A stretch of 64,000 bases of DNA from Pleodorina starrii (lineage: Eukaryota > Chlorophyta > Chlorophyceae > Chlamydomonadales > Volvocaceae), in NCBI GenBank assembly GCA_030267565.1, contig BRXU01000037.1:372001-436000 (forward strand), written 5' to 3'. The translations under genes and the position numbers were made by a program. Under the pieces are notes generated by a model, which saw nothing but the letters and a program-made list of their open reading frames with translations, did no database searches and was not told the origin of the DNA. Below, piece by piece: positions 1-11,738 of the stretch (position 1 is the stretch's first letter; the number at the start of each line of letters is the position of its first letter).

Positions 1-945
1 GCCGCATTATTACCGCCGCCGCTGGCGCTTGGAGGCTACGAGGTTGAGGTTGAGGTTTATGGATTGCAGGGAGGGGCCTGATCCGGGTCAGGGCCTGAGC
101 GCTACCGGCAACCTCACCGGAAAGCGGAAAAGGGCAGACCGGGGTTGTCGTACTTTCCGGTGGACGAGAGAGTGTTTTGGGGCAATGGATGGGTGTTTTG
201 CGGTTGTAGCAGTCACATGGTTCGTTAGGGTTCGTTGGTTCGTTGGTTCGCTGCCAATGGGAACAGCGACTGGGGCCAGCTGGGCAGGACAGGCGCTTAC
301 GGCGGAGGCTAAACGGAATTCCAATCAGAAGCAGTACAGGGCTATTAAAACCTCGCCCGCCCGCCTCAGCCCGGACCTTGAACCGTCGCGATACAGCCGG
401 GGGACCTCTGGCCATGCGCGCCTCTTTGCTCAACCGCTTTGTCGCCCGCGCCGCCCAAGCCTCACGTCGCCCGCCCGCCTCCGCCCGTATTTCACAGGCT
501 CGTACATCCGTGCATACGTTCTTCGAGTCGCGCCATGGCAGTCGTCGGCTGGTCCGTGCGAATGAACATATCGAGAGACGCGAGCTCTATTTGTGAGATA
601 ATGCTGTTGGTCCGGTCACGAGCAGAGAAAGCCAGGGAACGACCCACATGTGTGTCGAGGCCTCTCGGCTGGGGCTTGTCAATGCGTGAGTGTTTGTGCG
701 GTTTTATTGCATCTTGACGTTTCCTAAGTGCGCGCGTGTTTGGGCTCGCGCGCACATCTTCTTCTTTTAGTCTTGCTTGTGAAATGAACATTTGCTAGTC
801 TTACTTGGCGCGGTCCGTTTTTCGGCATTTTCAGCCGGAACTGTACGACCTGAGAGCCCGTCGAGTTGACGAAGTCAGTCGGGCGCAGCCGCGGCGAGCG
901 CCGCATCCCCTGGAGCTGACCGCCATGTTGACTCGCGACAATACT
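1..945. other. No gene recognised
   Basis: Only short overlapping ORFs on both strands, none with a recognisable domain or convincing codon pattern. A small tandem of GTTCGTTG-like units lies near 218-250. An unseen exon cannot be excluded. Confidence 0.5.
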
Positions 946-977
<32 letters not shown>

Positions 978-979
978 GG

Positions 980-1029
<50 letters not shown>

Positions 1030-1047
1030 GTGGTGATGATGATGATG
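946..1047. repeat. (ATG)n trinucleotide microsatellite
   Basis: About 100 bp of ATG/GTG triplets. The Met-rich reading frame through it is a by-product of the repeat, not evidence of a gene. Confidence 0.95.
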
Positions 1048-2781
1048 TTACAAGCTTTAACGAGCTCGTACGGCTCAAACGAACCCGGAGGCTCATGACA
1101 ATACTAACAACGCCATGGCTTCTTACACTCCCGTAATTGTCCTACCGCAAGGTGTCGTACCATGCACAAACACATGCCGAACTGCCGGAATGGTGAGGCA
1201 GTACTGACACCGATATACACTCCGTTGATTCGTGGGTTAATAATACATGCAGGGAAAATTCTTTCCTGCCCCTGACACGTTCTTGGCTCTAGGTCACGAT
1301 CGTGGTGGTGACGACTAGAATGAGCGTCGTCCTAAGCGTATTTGTTTGGGGGTGTCGCGATTTGAAAGGGGCACGTTTGCTGCTGCTGCTGCTGCTGCCC
1401 CGGCGGGCGCGTCTGGCACGCGGCACGCGGGGTCCGTGTCACGTAAGGCTCATGATGTGGGCGTGGGGAGGGAGGATAGGGAGGATGCGTGCGATGAAAC
1501 GTACTGCTGCCACTTGGACGAGCAGGTGCTCGCTGTGCCGTACCCTTTGGCGCGTGTGTGGCGCTTTGCGATGGCTACGGCACCCGGGTCAAAAGCAGGT
1601 GGGATGAAGCCACCGTGGGCCTGTCAGTCAGTCATTGCTTCCTTTCGCAGGTTCGTGCGGTATTGCTGATGGGCGCGTGCGTGATGATGCGTGGACCGAT
1701 GACGGTATTGGGCCCCTACACACTCGCGGGCTGAAGTGCGTTCGGTGTTTTCTTAGGGCTGTTTCTGGAAGATGCAGCCTGCAGGTTGGGCACAAAAGAT
1801 TCAATCATTTTTTATCGTACCGTATGTCTGCCGTACGTGTTGGGTGCGTGGCGTGTTTCCTGTTGTCTGCCCCCATCACCCTCTCACGCGTCTGTGTTGA
1901 GGTAGGCATCAGCAGCGATTGTACCTTTGTACGGATCATACAAGTACGAGCAGAAGCACATTGCGTATTACGGGGCCAGACGCGCGGACACCTGATGACA
2001 GGGCAGGGGGAGGTGGGGGCGACGCCAATCGGTCCGATTCTGTGCAACCGCGCCGCAAAGCCGCATCGGACGCTTCACCAGGGTCTCTTGGACGCAGCAG
2101 GCAGCTGGTCCAGAGTCCAGAAGGTCAACGCCCCTGTAATACGCCATTTATACGTATACAGATCCTGACACATACTCTCAGCGCTTCTGAGCCACGCAGG
2201 AGTATCTCTGGCGGGAGGGGTGGCGCACGGGGGGAGGGGTGGCGCATGGGGAAGCGCGCGCCTGCGTGCGCAGCGCCGGCCTCCGTCCGCCCGCTATGAC
2301 GACGCGACGCGACGCCGGCCTGCAGTTGAGGGCGGGCGTTTAGCTGGAGAGGGTCGCCTACCTGCCGGGCCGCGCCGCAGAGGAGAAGGTGTACCTTTCC
2401 CAAAGTAGCTTTAAGCAGCTGCTGCAATACCTTTGTTTGCGGCATATGCGATCTAGGTCTTTGCCTTCTCTTTCTCACCAGTCGGCGTTGGGACAGATTG
2501 GGACTTGAGGATTGGGCAGACCCTGGCAGACGAACTAGCAGATCGACCGCATCCTGCGCAGCGCGACGAGCGGCGGCCTGTTTCCTTCAACACAATCGTC
2601 TGCATCGGCATTTGCAGCGGCGCTTTGTATTTTGGGCGCAACGCTCCATTGGATGTGTGTCATCGGAGGAGATGGAACGCAAAGGCTGTTGTGAGTGAGC
2701 AACACTCATATACAAAGAGAAGTCGTAGCAGTCAATACGGCCCATGGAGGGGCCGGGCGCTTTGCTGACTTCAACAGGTTA
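1048..2781. other. No gene recognised
   Basis: No domain seen on either strand. Contains a short (CTG)n run near 1379-1398 and a two-copy tandem of a GGAGGGGTGGCGCA-like unit near 2215-2250. ORFs up to 177 codons are present but have no recognisable content. Confidence 0.45.
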
Positions 2782-2784
2782 TGA

Positions 2785-3570
2785 GCCATCTCGCAGCAGC
2801 GCTACGTCCTGGAGATGTTGGAGAAGTTCGGGATGAAGGGCGCCAACCCGCGGTCCATTCCGATGGACAAGGATCTGCGGTTTTCCGATGAGAGGGTTCT
2901 GCTCGATACGGCGAAGTACCCGTACGCCGAGTTGGTTGGTGGTCTGCTGTATCTGTCCGTTTGCTCGCGCCCGGACATTTCATACGCCGTGGGAGTGCTG
3001 TCCAGGCACATGATGAAGCCAACCATGGAGCACTGGAATGCGGCCAAAGGGGTGTTGCGATATCTGTCGGGCACTTCGGGCATTGGCATCAGCTACAAGG
3101 GCGGCGGAGGCGAGTTGATGGGCTATTGTGATGCCAGCTATGCTGATACGCCGGGCCGTCGGTCTACTTCTGGCCACGTGTTCCTGCTGGCCGGTGGAGC
3201 TATCTCTTGGGCGAGCAAGGTTCAGCCCACGGTTGCCATGTCCACGGCTAAGGCGGAATACATCGCTGCGGCCGCCGCTGTGAAGGAGTCGTTGTGGTTG
3301 CGGCACTTGATGGTTGATTTGGGGTTCCGTGTGGGCGCTGTGCCGCTTCGTAGCGACAACAGTGCCTGCATCGCGCTGATGGAGAGCCCTGTCTCGTCTG
3401 CCCGCACGAAGCACATTGATGTGTGCCATCACGTGGCGAGGGAGCGTGTCGAGCGGGGGGAGATTCGGGTCGTGTTTTGCAAGTCCTCCGAGCAGTTGGC
3501 CGATTGCCTTACGAAGGCGCTGCCGGAGGTCAAGCTGAAGTACTGCTTGGCGGGCATGGGACTGAAGTGA
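2785..3570 (+). pseudogene. Ty1/copia RNase H domain (5'-truncated pol)
   Basis: Reads as the C-terminal end of a copia polyprotein: a connection segment (SQQRYVLEMLEKFGM, LVGGLLYLSVCSRPDISYAV) followed by the RNase H domain. The acidic and histidine signatures are in order: GYCDASYAD, STAKAEYIA, RSDNSACIAL and the tail KHIDVCHHV. This domain degrades the RNA strand of the RNA/DNA hybrid during reverse transcription. An in-frame TGA at 2782-2784 closes the frame on the left, and no gag, protease, integrase or RT palm motifs lie upstream, so only about the last 260 codons survive. The frame is otherwise intact to its stop and is followed by a polypurine stretch and an LTR. An exonised copy is possible but unsupported. 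Confidence 0.88.
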
Positions 3571-3804
3571 GCTGCGTGCTTCGCCAACTCTCAACGCGAA
3601 TTGGGCTTATCCGTTTTTTCGCTGACTCATAGTTCTGCGTAAGGATGCCTAGAAGCGTTTGCACATGAGCGTTATGAGTTTACGTGGGAGCTCCTTGGCT
3701 TATCGCCTTGGGTCTCCGTGGGAGCTGTAGTACAGACTGCCGTCGTTGCGTTACTATCTCGTGTTTCTGGGCGTTGGGTTTGCGGAAGCCTGTCCGCGTG
3801 GGAG

Positions 3805-4198
3805 TGTTAAGTTTCGGACAGTCTTCCATATCAAAGTCGGCTGGACAACTGGCTCACACTGAGTGAGCAGTGATTGCGGTGGTTTCGGTGGTTTCGGATC
3901 AGTACGACAATCTATGATCAGGGCCTGCTGTCCCTATATCAGTCTGGTCTGAGACTGCCTCATCAGCTATTTGTAAGACTGGCTTGCGTGAGACTTGGTC
4001 TGTCTCCTTAGCGCCGTCATTAGCTCATGGCCGGTCAGGCCGATCGCTCAGGAATTTGACAAAGGCGTGGCCGGCGGGCCGGCACTCCCATAAAAGGCGT
4101 TATGAAATCAGCTTCCTGTGTGCCTTCCTAAGGACGACGGTAAATCAGCGTAATACCGTGACCCGCGAGGGTGTCATTGATTGCTGGCAAAAGTAACA
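3805..4198 (+). repeat. Copia 3' LTR
   Basis: Starts TGTTAAG directly after a GTGGGAG purine tract and ends TAACA, giving the matching terminal inverted repeat TGTTA...TAACA over 394 bp. A CATAAAAG TATA-like motif sits near 4090. No 5' LTR is present in the window, in keeping with the truncated pol upstream. Confidence 0.6.
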
Positions 4199-4894
4199 AT
4201 GGTAAAATGGTGGGCCGCACTGGCGCGCTTTCGTAGACCGGTATGAGCGGCTACGACGCGTCAACAAGCTTACGGATCCACGGTTTCTGCATACATGCTT
4301 GAGTACGAGGAAATAAATGGCAAGCGCAGGCTCATCGCTCCGCTATTACAAACGCGCTCGTGCATCTCCTGTCGATGAAGGTGAAGGTGCGTGTGTGCAA
4401 GCAAGCACTGTAACGAGGGATGACGAAGGTGGCAGATTGCTGATGGCGCTGCTGCGGGCCTCCTTATCATTTATAATTGTGCAACACAATCGCTATTAAC
4501 AAATGCAGGCTTTCATGTTGCACTCACACCGCAGTATATATAGTGGTATAGTTGGTTGTCGAAACGAAGATTCATTTCACGCCGTCATGTCAGAATTCTT
4601 TTTTGAGGAACGATGATTCTTCTGGAATTCATTATAGGCCGAGAGGCGTTGGTTTGACCTCGGCCTCGGTCCATGGAGACTGCAGAACTGGTTTGATCAG
4701 TATTTGCTGCGCAAAAGAAAGATGCCATGCAATAAAGAATATAATATATTGCTTATGTCGCGTTTCCTCTGGCCGATATTCTGCACACTTTTTCGTGATA
4801 CATCAGACATCACACGCACGCACGGGCATGGGCAATGCTACAAGCGCGCGCCCTCTGGGGCGCGGGCTGCCGTAGCGCCCGTTCCGTTTGCGTA
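4199..4894. other. No gene recognised
   Basis: Flank of the copia LTR, with locally lower GC (e.g. 4490-4760). No domain or conserved frame seen. Confidence 0.5.
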
Positions 4895-5875
4895 GCAAAG
4901 CGTAGCGTTGCATTGCGTTGCGTTGCGTTGCACGCGAGCAGGCGCGCGCGACTTCAATCGTGCACGTTGAAATGTGACTTGTGATTTGCGACTTGCAACG
5001 AAAATGCGATCGTACACGCTGTGCTACATTATGCTTCACGACGCGATGCAACACGACGCGATGCAACACGACGTGACGTGACGCGACGTGACGTGGCGCG
5101 ACGTGACGTGACATGACGCGACGCGACGCTGCGCTACGCTACGCTACGCTGCACTATGCTCGGTTACACTCTGCTACACAATGCTATGCAACGCTACGCA
5201 ACGCTATGCAACGCTACGCAACGCCCTAAGTAGCCATCTGCACGATCGCATTTTCCTTCGCAAATCGCAAGTCACAATTTCAACACTACGCAACACTATG
5301 CTTTGCTATGCATTGCACGTGAGGAGGCGCGCGCGACTTCAATCGTTGCATTGAAAGGTGGCTTCCGGATTGCGACTTGCAACGAAAATGCGATCCTGCA
5401 CGCTGCGCTACACTATGCTACGCTACACGACGCTACGCTACACTGCACTACAATACACTATGCTCCGCGAGAAGGCGCGTGCACGACTTCAATCGTGCAC
5501 GTTAAAATGTGACTTGCGATTTACGATCGTGCACGCTGCGCTACACTACGGTACGCGACGCGATGCTACGCGGCGCTACGCTACGCTACGCTACGCTACG
5601 CTACGCTACGCTACGCTACGATTCACTATGCTAGTCTACGCTCCGCTACGAAACGCTACGGTCCGCTACATACACTCGTGCACGCTGTGCTGCACTATGC
5701 TTTGCGACGCTAGCCGAGCGCAGCGGAGCGGAGCGTAGCCGAGCGCAGCGGAGCGCAGCGGAGCGGCGACGACGGCGACGACGAGCGGCGACGACGACGA
5801 GCGGCGGCGAGCGGCGACGAATAACGAGCGGCGACGACGCGAGCGGCGACGAGTCGCGACGAGCGGCGACTAACT
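4895..5875. repeat. Degenerate pentamer array with inverted and direct core copies
   Basis: Runs of five-base units (GCTAC, GCGAC, TTGCG, CTACG), clearest at 5576-5620, alternate with copies of a roughly 70-bp core containing GACTTCAATCGT, GTGACTTG and GCAACGAAAATGCGATC. Direct core copies lie near 4951-5019, 5334-5404 and (partial) 5488-5535; an inverted partial copy lies near 5232-5283. The distal part (5700-5875) changes to AGCGGAGC and GAGCGGCGACGAC units. No coding role is supported. Confidence 0.8.
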
Positions 5876-6125
5876 TTGAGCCGAGTGCAGCCGAGCGCAG
5901 CGGAGCGCGCGCGACTTTATTCGCCGACTTGCGTTAAAGCGATGAAAGGGAGTGAGCGAGCGAGCGACAGCGCAGCGAAGCGCAGTCGAACGCAGCGCTT
6001 GTGTTCTCGCCGGTCGCTCACACACGCCCCAAGCACGAACCAAGGCGCAGTTGCGCCTCTCGTAACGGCGCTCGCTCTGCTAGTCTTGGACGACCCGAAA
6101 GCGACCCGCCTCAGCCGCCCACGAC

Positions 6126-7690
6126 ATGAGCCCCAGTACGGAGGGCCCGACACGCCACGCTGCAACACCTGCCCACAAAATCGGCACAAACAAGGCGCCA
6201 CGACGCCCCCAGGACGTCCCCTGGCCGCCACCTGAACACCCGCCCGCACAGGAAACCCCCACCTACCACGAAAGGCAACGAGCGCAGATGTGCATGATTC
6301 ACGCCATTAACAACCTGCTCGGGGGCCCGTACATCGACCCACCCCACGTACGAAGCTACTGTCGTGCCATGACAACACACATGCAGCAGCAAGGCCTCCA
6401 TGCAGCGGCCGCCAACTGGAAGCACGCGCACAACCCCAGCACGGGCCACTTCTCCACCATAGTGCTCAACCACTACTTACGCCACAACGTACGGATCCGT
6501 GACGCCCGCGGCAACACACTCCATGACACACACACCGCGTCAGTGAGCACCGAGCTCCCGATACGCAAAGGGGACCAGCTCCACGCCCTCTGGGCACAAC
6601 TCCCCCCCCCCCCGCCCAAAGCTGGGGGTTCCTAGTACATCTCGAAGGCCATGCCGTCGCCGTCCGAAGGCAACACACGCATTGGTTCATCATTGACTCG
6701 CAATCGCCGCGCCCGACACAGCTGACAACCAATTGGCCCCTCGCTCACGGCGCCATCTACTTCCTTCAGCACCGGCACAACAGCGTCCAGTGTCAAACGC
6801 ATGTCGACCTCCGGGACGTCGCGCCACCTCAGCAGTGGACCACAACCCTGACGACCAACACACAGAACGGACCCGCCGCCACCATCACGGACACGACGGA
6901 ACAACACCAGACTGGCCACGAAACACGCACACCACCGGAACCCACCCCCACCGAAGCGCTCCCCTCGCCCTCCCACGAGGGGAGAGCGCCTGCAGAGCAC
7001 GCGGCACCCCGGTACGCCGCCGCCAGCCCAGACCCCACCCCGATGGAGGTTGACGACGCGGGCTCCCCCGGAACCGAGGCACACTTGCAACCGACGGAAC
7101 CCGGAAGCCCCGAGGGCCGCCCGGCACGAACTCCCGCCGACCCCAGCCCCATGGACACCGACGACGCGGAACCTGATGCGGAAACACTCCAGCCTCCGCC
7201 AGGCGCCGACGAAGCCGCGGGGTCCCCGCGGCCCGCGCAGCAAGACGTCCCCAGGCCCCGTAGAGCAACCGCGAATGCTCCCGAAGCGCGCCACGCTGAC
7301 ACGAGATGGGCCACCAGGCGCGCCTCCACTCCGGAGGCCGCGGCACCTGCACGTACCAGCAAGAAGCGGGCCAGAAGGGAAGCAGGGCCCGCGCCTGCAA
7401 CCCACACCATCACATATCACCTGCGCCGCATGCTAGGCCTCCCCATCCGACCGGGCCGTAACCGCACGGCCGCCGACGCACCTGACGGAGCCGAGACAAT
7501 CCAGGCACCGCAGCACAACCCACCCAACCCGGCCCCTGACCCTGTACGAATGGCGGCGCAAGGCACGACGCGCCCCACTCCGGACCCGAATGCAGCACGC
7601 CCACGCCCTCGCAAGCGCCCAGCGGAAAGCCCCCCCCCCTTGCGCAGTCCCGCCCCATACCAAAAGCAGGACCTCAGCAACAACACGTGA
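6126..7690 (+). pseudogene. LINE ORF1: Josephin/OTU-like cysteine protease with Pro-rich tail
   Basis: The first part (6126-6635) carries the nucleophile motif RAQMCMIHAINNLLGGPY, matching the Cys box of Josephin/OTU-type deubiquitinases (Cys followed by HxxNNLL). After a 12-C homopolymer at 6602-6613 the frame shifts. In the new frame the His box (LEGHAVAV) and the Asp-containing box (HWFIIDSQS) follow, giving a Cys-His-Asp triad order. The rest (about 7000-7690) is a disordered Pro/Ala/Arg-rich linker. It ends in TGA at 7688-7690, overlapping the next frame by GTGA. The domain may cleave ubiquitin-like proteins or the element's own polyprotein; that role is inference. The frameshift could be a real lesion, programmed slippage or a sequencing error in the C run. 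Confidence 0.65.
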
Positions 7691-9145
7691 CGAAGTACGC
7701 CCACCCCAAGAAGCCAAAGACAGACGCCCCCACCGCACCTGCCAAAGCGCCAGAGCCGACCGCCAGCGAGCCGCCCCCGGCCGCACCAGGTGCACCACCG
7801 ACAGGCTATCTCAAACTCATTACGATGAACACGCGAAGCCTGCAAGGGCACCGTGAGGGAATCATGCGCCTGGTCGATGACCACAAGCCAGACGTGCTGG
7901 TGCTCACCGAAACCAAGCTAAGCGCCCACCATCGGCGGGCGATTGCCAGTATGAAGCAAAGCATGCAGCCATACCAGACCTACCTGAGCAATCGCCCGCA
8001 TGTCGCCGATCGCGCCAACCGGGAAGCAGGCGTCCTGATCGGAGTGGCGGAGCGCCTCAGTAGACAGGGCAGCGCCACCGCAGAACCTATACCCACTGAA
8101 CTGGAAGGGTACATAGGGCATGTGCGTATAGCCCCCCCGGCCAGCTCAACCCTCCACATCATAGGTGTATACTGCCCATCCGACTTCACCACACGGCAGA
8201 GAATATACGAATATGGGCGAGCGGCCTCGGTGCAGGCCAAAGCGAAGGGTGAACACCTGGTCATGGCGGGCGACTGGAACGCCGTGCTCAGAACTAACGA
8301 GTGACCGGTCGACAGGCATCTGCAACTCGGACGACAGGGCACACCGATGCTTCTCTGCGGACAAAGACCTACAACCAGTAGACGCCAGGCGACGAGAATA
8401 CACCTACACGCAGACGCAGCTCGGACTCGACACCTACCTGAGCCGCATCGACGACGTCCTCCTTGCTCCCCAAACCACCGCCGCTGTGGCCAAGGAGGGC
8501 AAGGCGTACGAACAAGTGTACGACTGTGGAGGCAACTTCGACCACCGACCGCTGTGTACCCTCCTTCCCCTAGCGGGACTCCGCCTCTTCCCTGCCCCCG
8601 CTGCATGCCCAGCCCCCCGCAGACCTGAACCCCAGCTCATGGAGCCGCATCCAGCTGCCCATCCTCAAAGAAAGCAAAGACAAAGCACGCATGGAAATGG
8701 AGGCGACCCTCACGGGCGCAATTATCCACCTGCTGGATGCTCTCCGCCCCGCGCACGAGACCAATTGGAGCGCGCCGCCTGTAAGGATGAGGCGCGGACG
8801 ACCCTTGGCCACCTGCGCAATCACGCGGCCGTGCAAGCCACGAATATCACTTCCCTAAGCCATGAGCTTGGGACGCTCATGCTGCAATGCCTCGGAATCC
8901 TCGAAAGTCACTGCCAGCAAATACCCTCCCGATCAGGGGGATTGCATGCGCGACGGGGCATTGGCAGGCGCCTGACCCGCTTACATGAGGAGCACAAAGC
9001 GCTGAAACGCGACCTTACGCAAGCACTGCACCCGCCGGGCCCCCTCTCCCCACCCGACGAAAGCGACCCCACAACCCCCACCATGGCACCCCCAGGAGGC
9101 AACGCCTGTCCCGAAAGCCACAGATCAGTCCCCCGACCCACCTGA
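7687..9145 (+). pseudogene. LINE ORF2 N-terminus: APE-type endonuclease
   Basis: After a Pro/Ala-rich start, the exonuclease-endonuclease-phosphatase fold is readable: LITMNTRSLQGH (first strand), DVLVLTETKL (metal-binding Glu), GVLIGV, IIGVYCPSD and GDWNAVL (catalytic Asp and Asn). The frame stops at 8302-8304 and continues one frame over with the remaining signatures SRIDDVLL and GNFDHRPL (last Asp-His pair). This nuclease nicks target DNA to prime reverse transcription. About 200 further residues after the His box (8580-9145) are not assigned. The frame opens where the protease ORF closes, suggesting reinitiation or one ancestral ORF. Confidence 0.8.
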
Positions 9146-10985
9146 AACTGGTACCGCCCGCAAACCACAAGGCCCGGGGAACCCATGGGACAACCTTGAA
9201 ACCCGCGACCTGCACATCGCGATCCGGAGCAAGGGGGACGAAATCAGGAAGGTGGTTAATGAGACGCGCAAACTGCACATGCGCAGAGCAAGCAGGCGGC
9301 TCCAACGCCTTCTCACAAAGAAGCCAAAGCAGGCGCACAGGCAAATCCTAGAGCCTGACGATCAACCGCGAGGTATTGCGGCTATACGCCACCCCGAGGA
9401 CGGGCACCTGTGCACGGACTCCGAAGGCATTCTCGACGCGCTTCACACACACTTCGCCCTCCTAGCCAGGCCAGTCTCCGGTCCTCGCACAGGCAAATAC
9501 CTCCCAGGCGAAGCCCCACGCAAATACCCCTGGGAAGAGGCTGGGGCCCCTGACCCACTCAGACAAGGCCACATCTCTACCCCCCGAGCTGAGGCTCATT
9601 CCAGACAACCCCGGCCCGACCGGCCTAACCGACGCAACGGCTAGACCCCAACCCATACCGTACGGACGTATCACCAAATACCTCGCCCCCAAAACCCCGT
9701 GACCCGGCTGAAACCCTGCAAGCCGCACACCCTGACACAGCCCCCACACCCCAAGGCGTGATATTCGCCAACGCGGCAACCGAACCGACGCCGCCCGGGG
9801 GCGCGACGGCAGACCCCACCACACGACGCTCGTCGCCTAGATGTCACGCCCGGTAACACCAGCCACGACCGCTAACCGACCGTGACCGCCTCAAAGCATA
9901 CCTCCTGCGTCAAAACCTCAAACCGGTAACGGGCATCACGGACACCGACGCCATCGGCTGGAACCCCCGGCACACCCCACTCACCATCCAACATTGCGAA
10001 GAGCTCCTACGCCACCCGCACCACAAGGGCCTGCTGACCAGGGTCGGCTCCGCCGAACGGCTCCTTCAGATGCTGCTGGGCGAGGAACCATGGCCTGCGG
10101 AAGTCCCGGCGCAGTATGGAATCAGCATCACGCAACTCCTCTTCGGGGACCAGGAAAGGGTGGCGTGCATCAATGCAGAAATACGTAAACGGGTCGCCAT
10201 CAAACCGAACCCAAAAAAGCCGCGCATAATCTACCCACCGAGCCAGGGCACCCACCGCACCTACTACCTGGTCGACTGGGAACGCACGGCAGTAACCAAA
10301 AAAGCCCTCGCCCTCTACGCCGCCAACGGATACCACCCCAAGGCGGTACAACCCCATGCGCCTCCCAACGGCACACCACCACAGGTGGGCCTAGTCGAAG
10401 TGGACTGGGCGCGCACTGAAGACGAGGGCACGCGCCTGGCCCAGCAGGATAACTGGATCGAACTGCTCAATGCATTCCGGGATCGACACGCTCAGGAAGT
10501 CGGACATGACCCGGGGCGCGCGGAGGAGACACGCGACATGCACCTGACGGAAAGGCAACAACAAGGCAGATGAGAAGTCGAATGCCTAAACACGACCCGA
10601 GGACAGCGCCTTCTCAGACAGTATGTTGAAATCAACGTCCAACCGGGCAACCCGGACAAGGACATCTACCCCACAGGGCGGTACACTATTCAGATCGGCA
10701 AACACAACGGCCTCCTCCGCGGGACACCATGGGAGGGTGACGGGGACATACGGCTGACAATAACCCACGTAGCCAATACTGGTGGCTGCGGAAGATGAGT
10801 GGGCCTGAGAAGAATGCCGGACACTTTGCCAACGACCTCAACCGGGGCATCGAAGCATTAGTACGTCCGGAAACGCATTCGGGCTACACAAATGAGACGG
10901 ATTACATGAAGTATGTCGCCAATACCACACCTGACCTGGACATCAACGCCAGCGCACGAACCCCCGTATCCTGGGCGGCTGCCGC
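9146..10985 (+). other. LINE central region without recognisable RT
   Basis: An open stretch at about 9240-9644 (RKLHMRRASRRLQRLL, DSEGILDALHTHFA) resembles the connector that normally sits between endonuclease and RT. A second open frame at about 9872-10573 (DRDRLKAYLLRQNL, TPLTIQHCEELLRHP, RTYYLVDWERTAVTKKAL) has no RT palm signature, and no (Y/F)xDD box was found on the plus strand. The RT is probably deleted or too decayed to see. Frames change several times. Confidence 0.5.
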
Positions 10986-11620
10986 CACTCAAGGATGCGC
11001 GCTCTGTACATCCTACGGCACAACCAGGCGGTCCAAACCATCACAAGTACGCTCGCCCGGGGAACCAACGGGGGCTGCTACACGGTCATGGATGCCGGCC
11101 CCGCAGATGACCGGCCAGACTATGTAGCAGGCACAAGACGACCTCAATGGCTGCTCCCAAACACCCCAACGGAAAAACGGCTCAAAATGCGCCCTGATCT
11201 ACTCCTAATCCCTAGCATCCCTCTCCACGAGGCACAAGAGATCGGATACATGGGACCTCAGGACCCTAGTCAACACACCGTGCACATCATCGAAATAGGC
11301 TATCTACACAGCAGACACCAACCACAAGCAGAAACAACACGACAAAGCCCTCCAACACACCGAGCTAGCCCAGCTTCTCACGATGGAGGGATGAAAAGTC
11401 TGTTACACGGCACAGGAAGCCATCAGCCTAGGCTTCGCCGGCACCATCCGAAAGGACCTACGCCCCCTTCTCCGCACCCTAGGGGCGGGCAGTGAACCGG
11501 CCAAATCATGCTGCAATGAACTCCACGATCACGCTGTCCGGGCGCTCAATAAGATCGTGATAACCCGGCGGCAAATGGAATGCGCCCCACACGAGATGCA
11601 ACAGCCGACGGGCACATAAC
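10986..11620 (+). pseudogene. LINE C-terminal restriction-like endonuclease (RLE)
   Basis: Reads as a PD-(D/E)xK-type nuclease of Dualen-like LINEs: a Cys/His lead-in with ILRHNQAVQTI, GGCYTVMDAG, then KMRPDLLLI and, about 25 residues on, VHIIEIGY. One frame over the domain continues through ELAQLLTMEG, SLGFAGTIRKDL and LHDHAVRALNKIVITRRQ, the usual order of the group. It includes an in-frame stop at the GGATGA near 11,395. The domain would be a second DNA-nicking activity besides the APE domain. At least one frameshift (about 11,310) and this stop make it non-functional. Confidence 0.65.
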
Positions 11621-11738
11621 TAACACATCCTCGCTCCCAACCCCACAGCGGTGGTGGGGGAGGGCTGGGACCGGGGAAACCCGTCATCCCACCTCCTCTG
11701 CTCCCTTAACCCACGCATCGGCCTCCGGTCGGGCGTAT

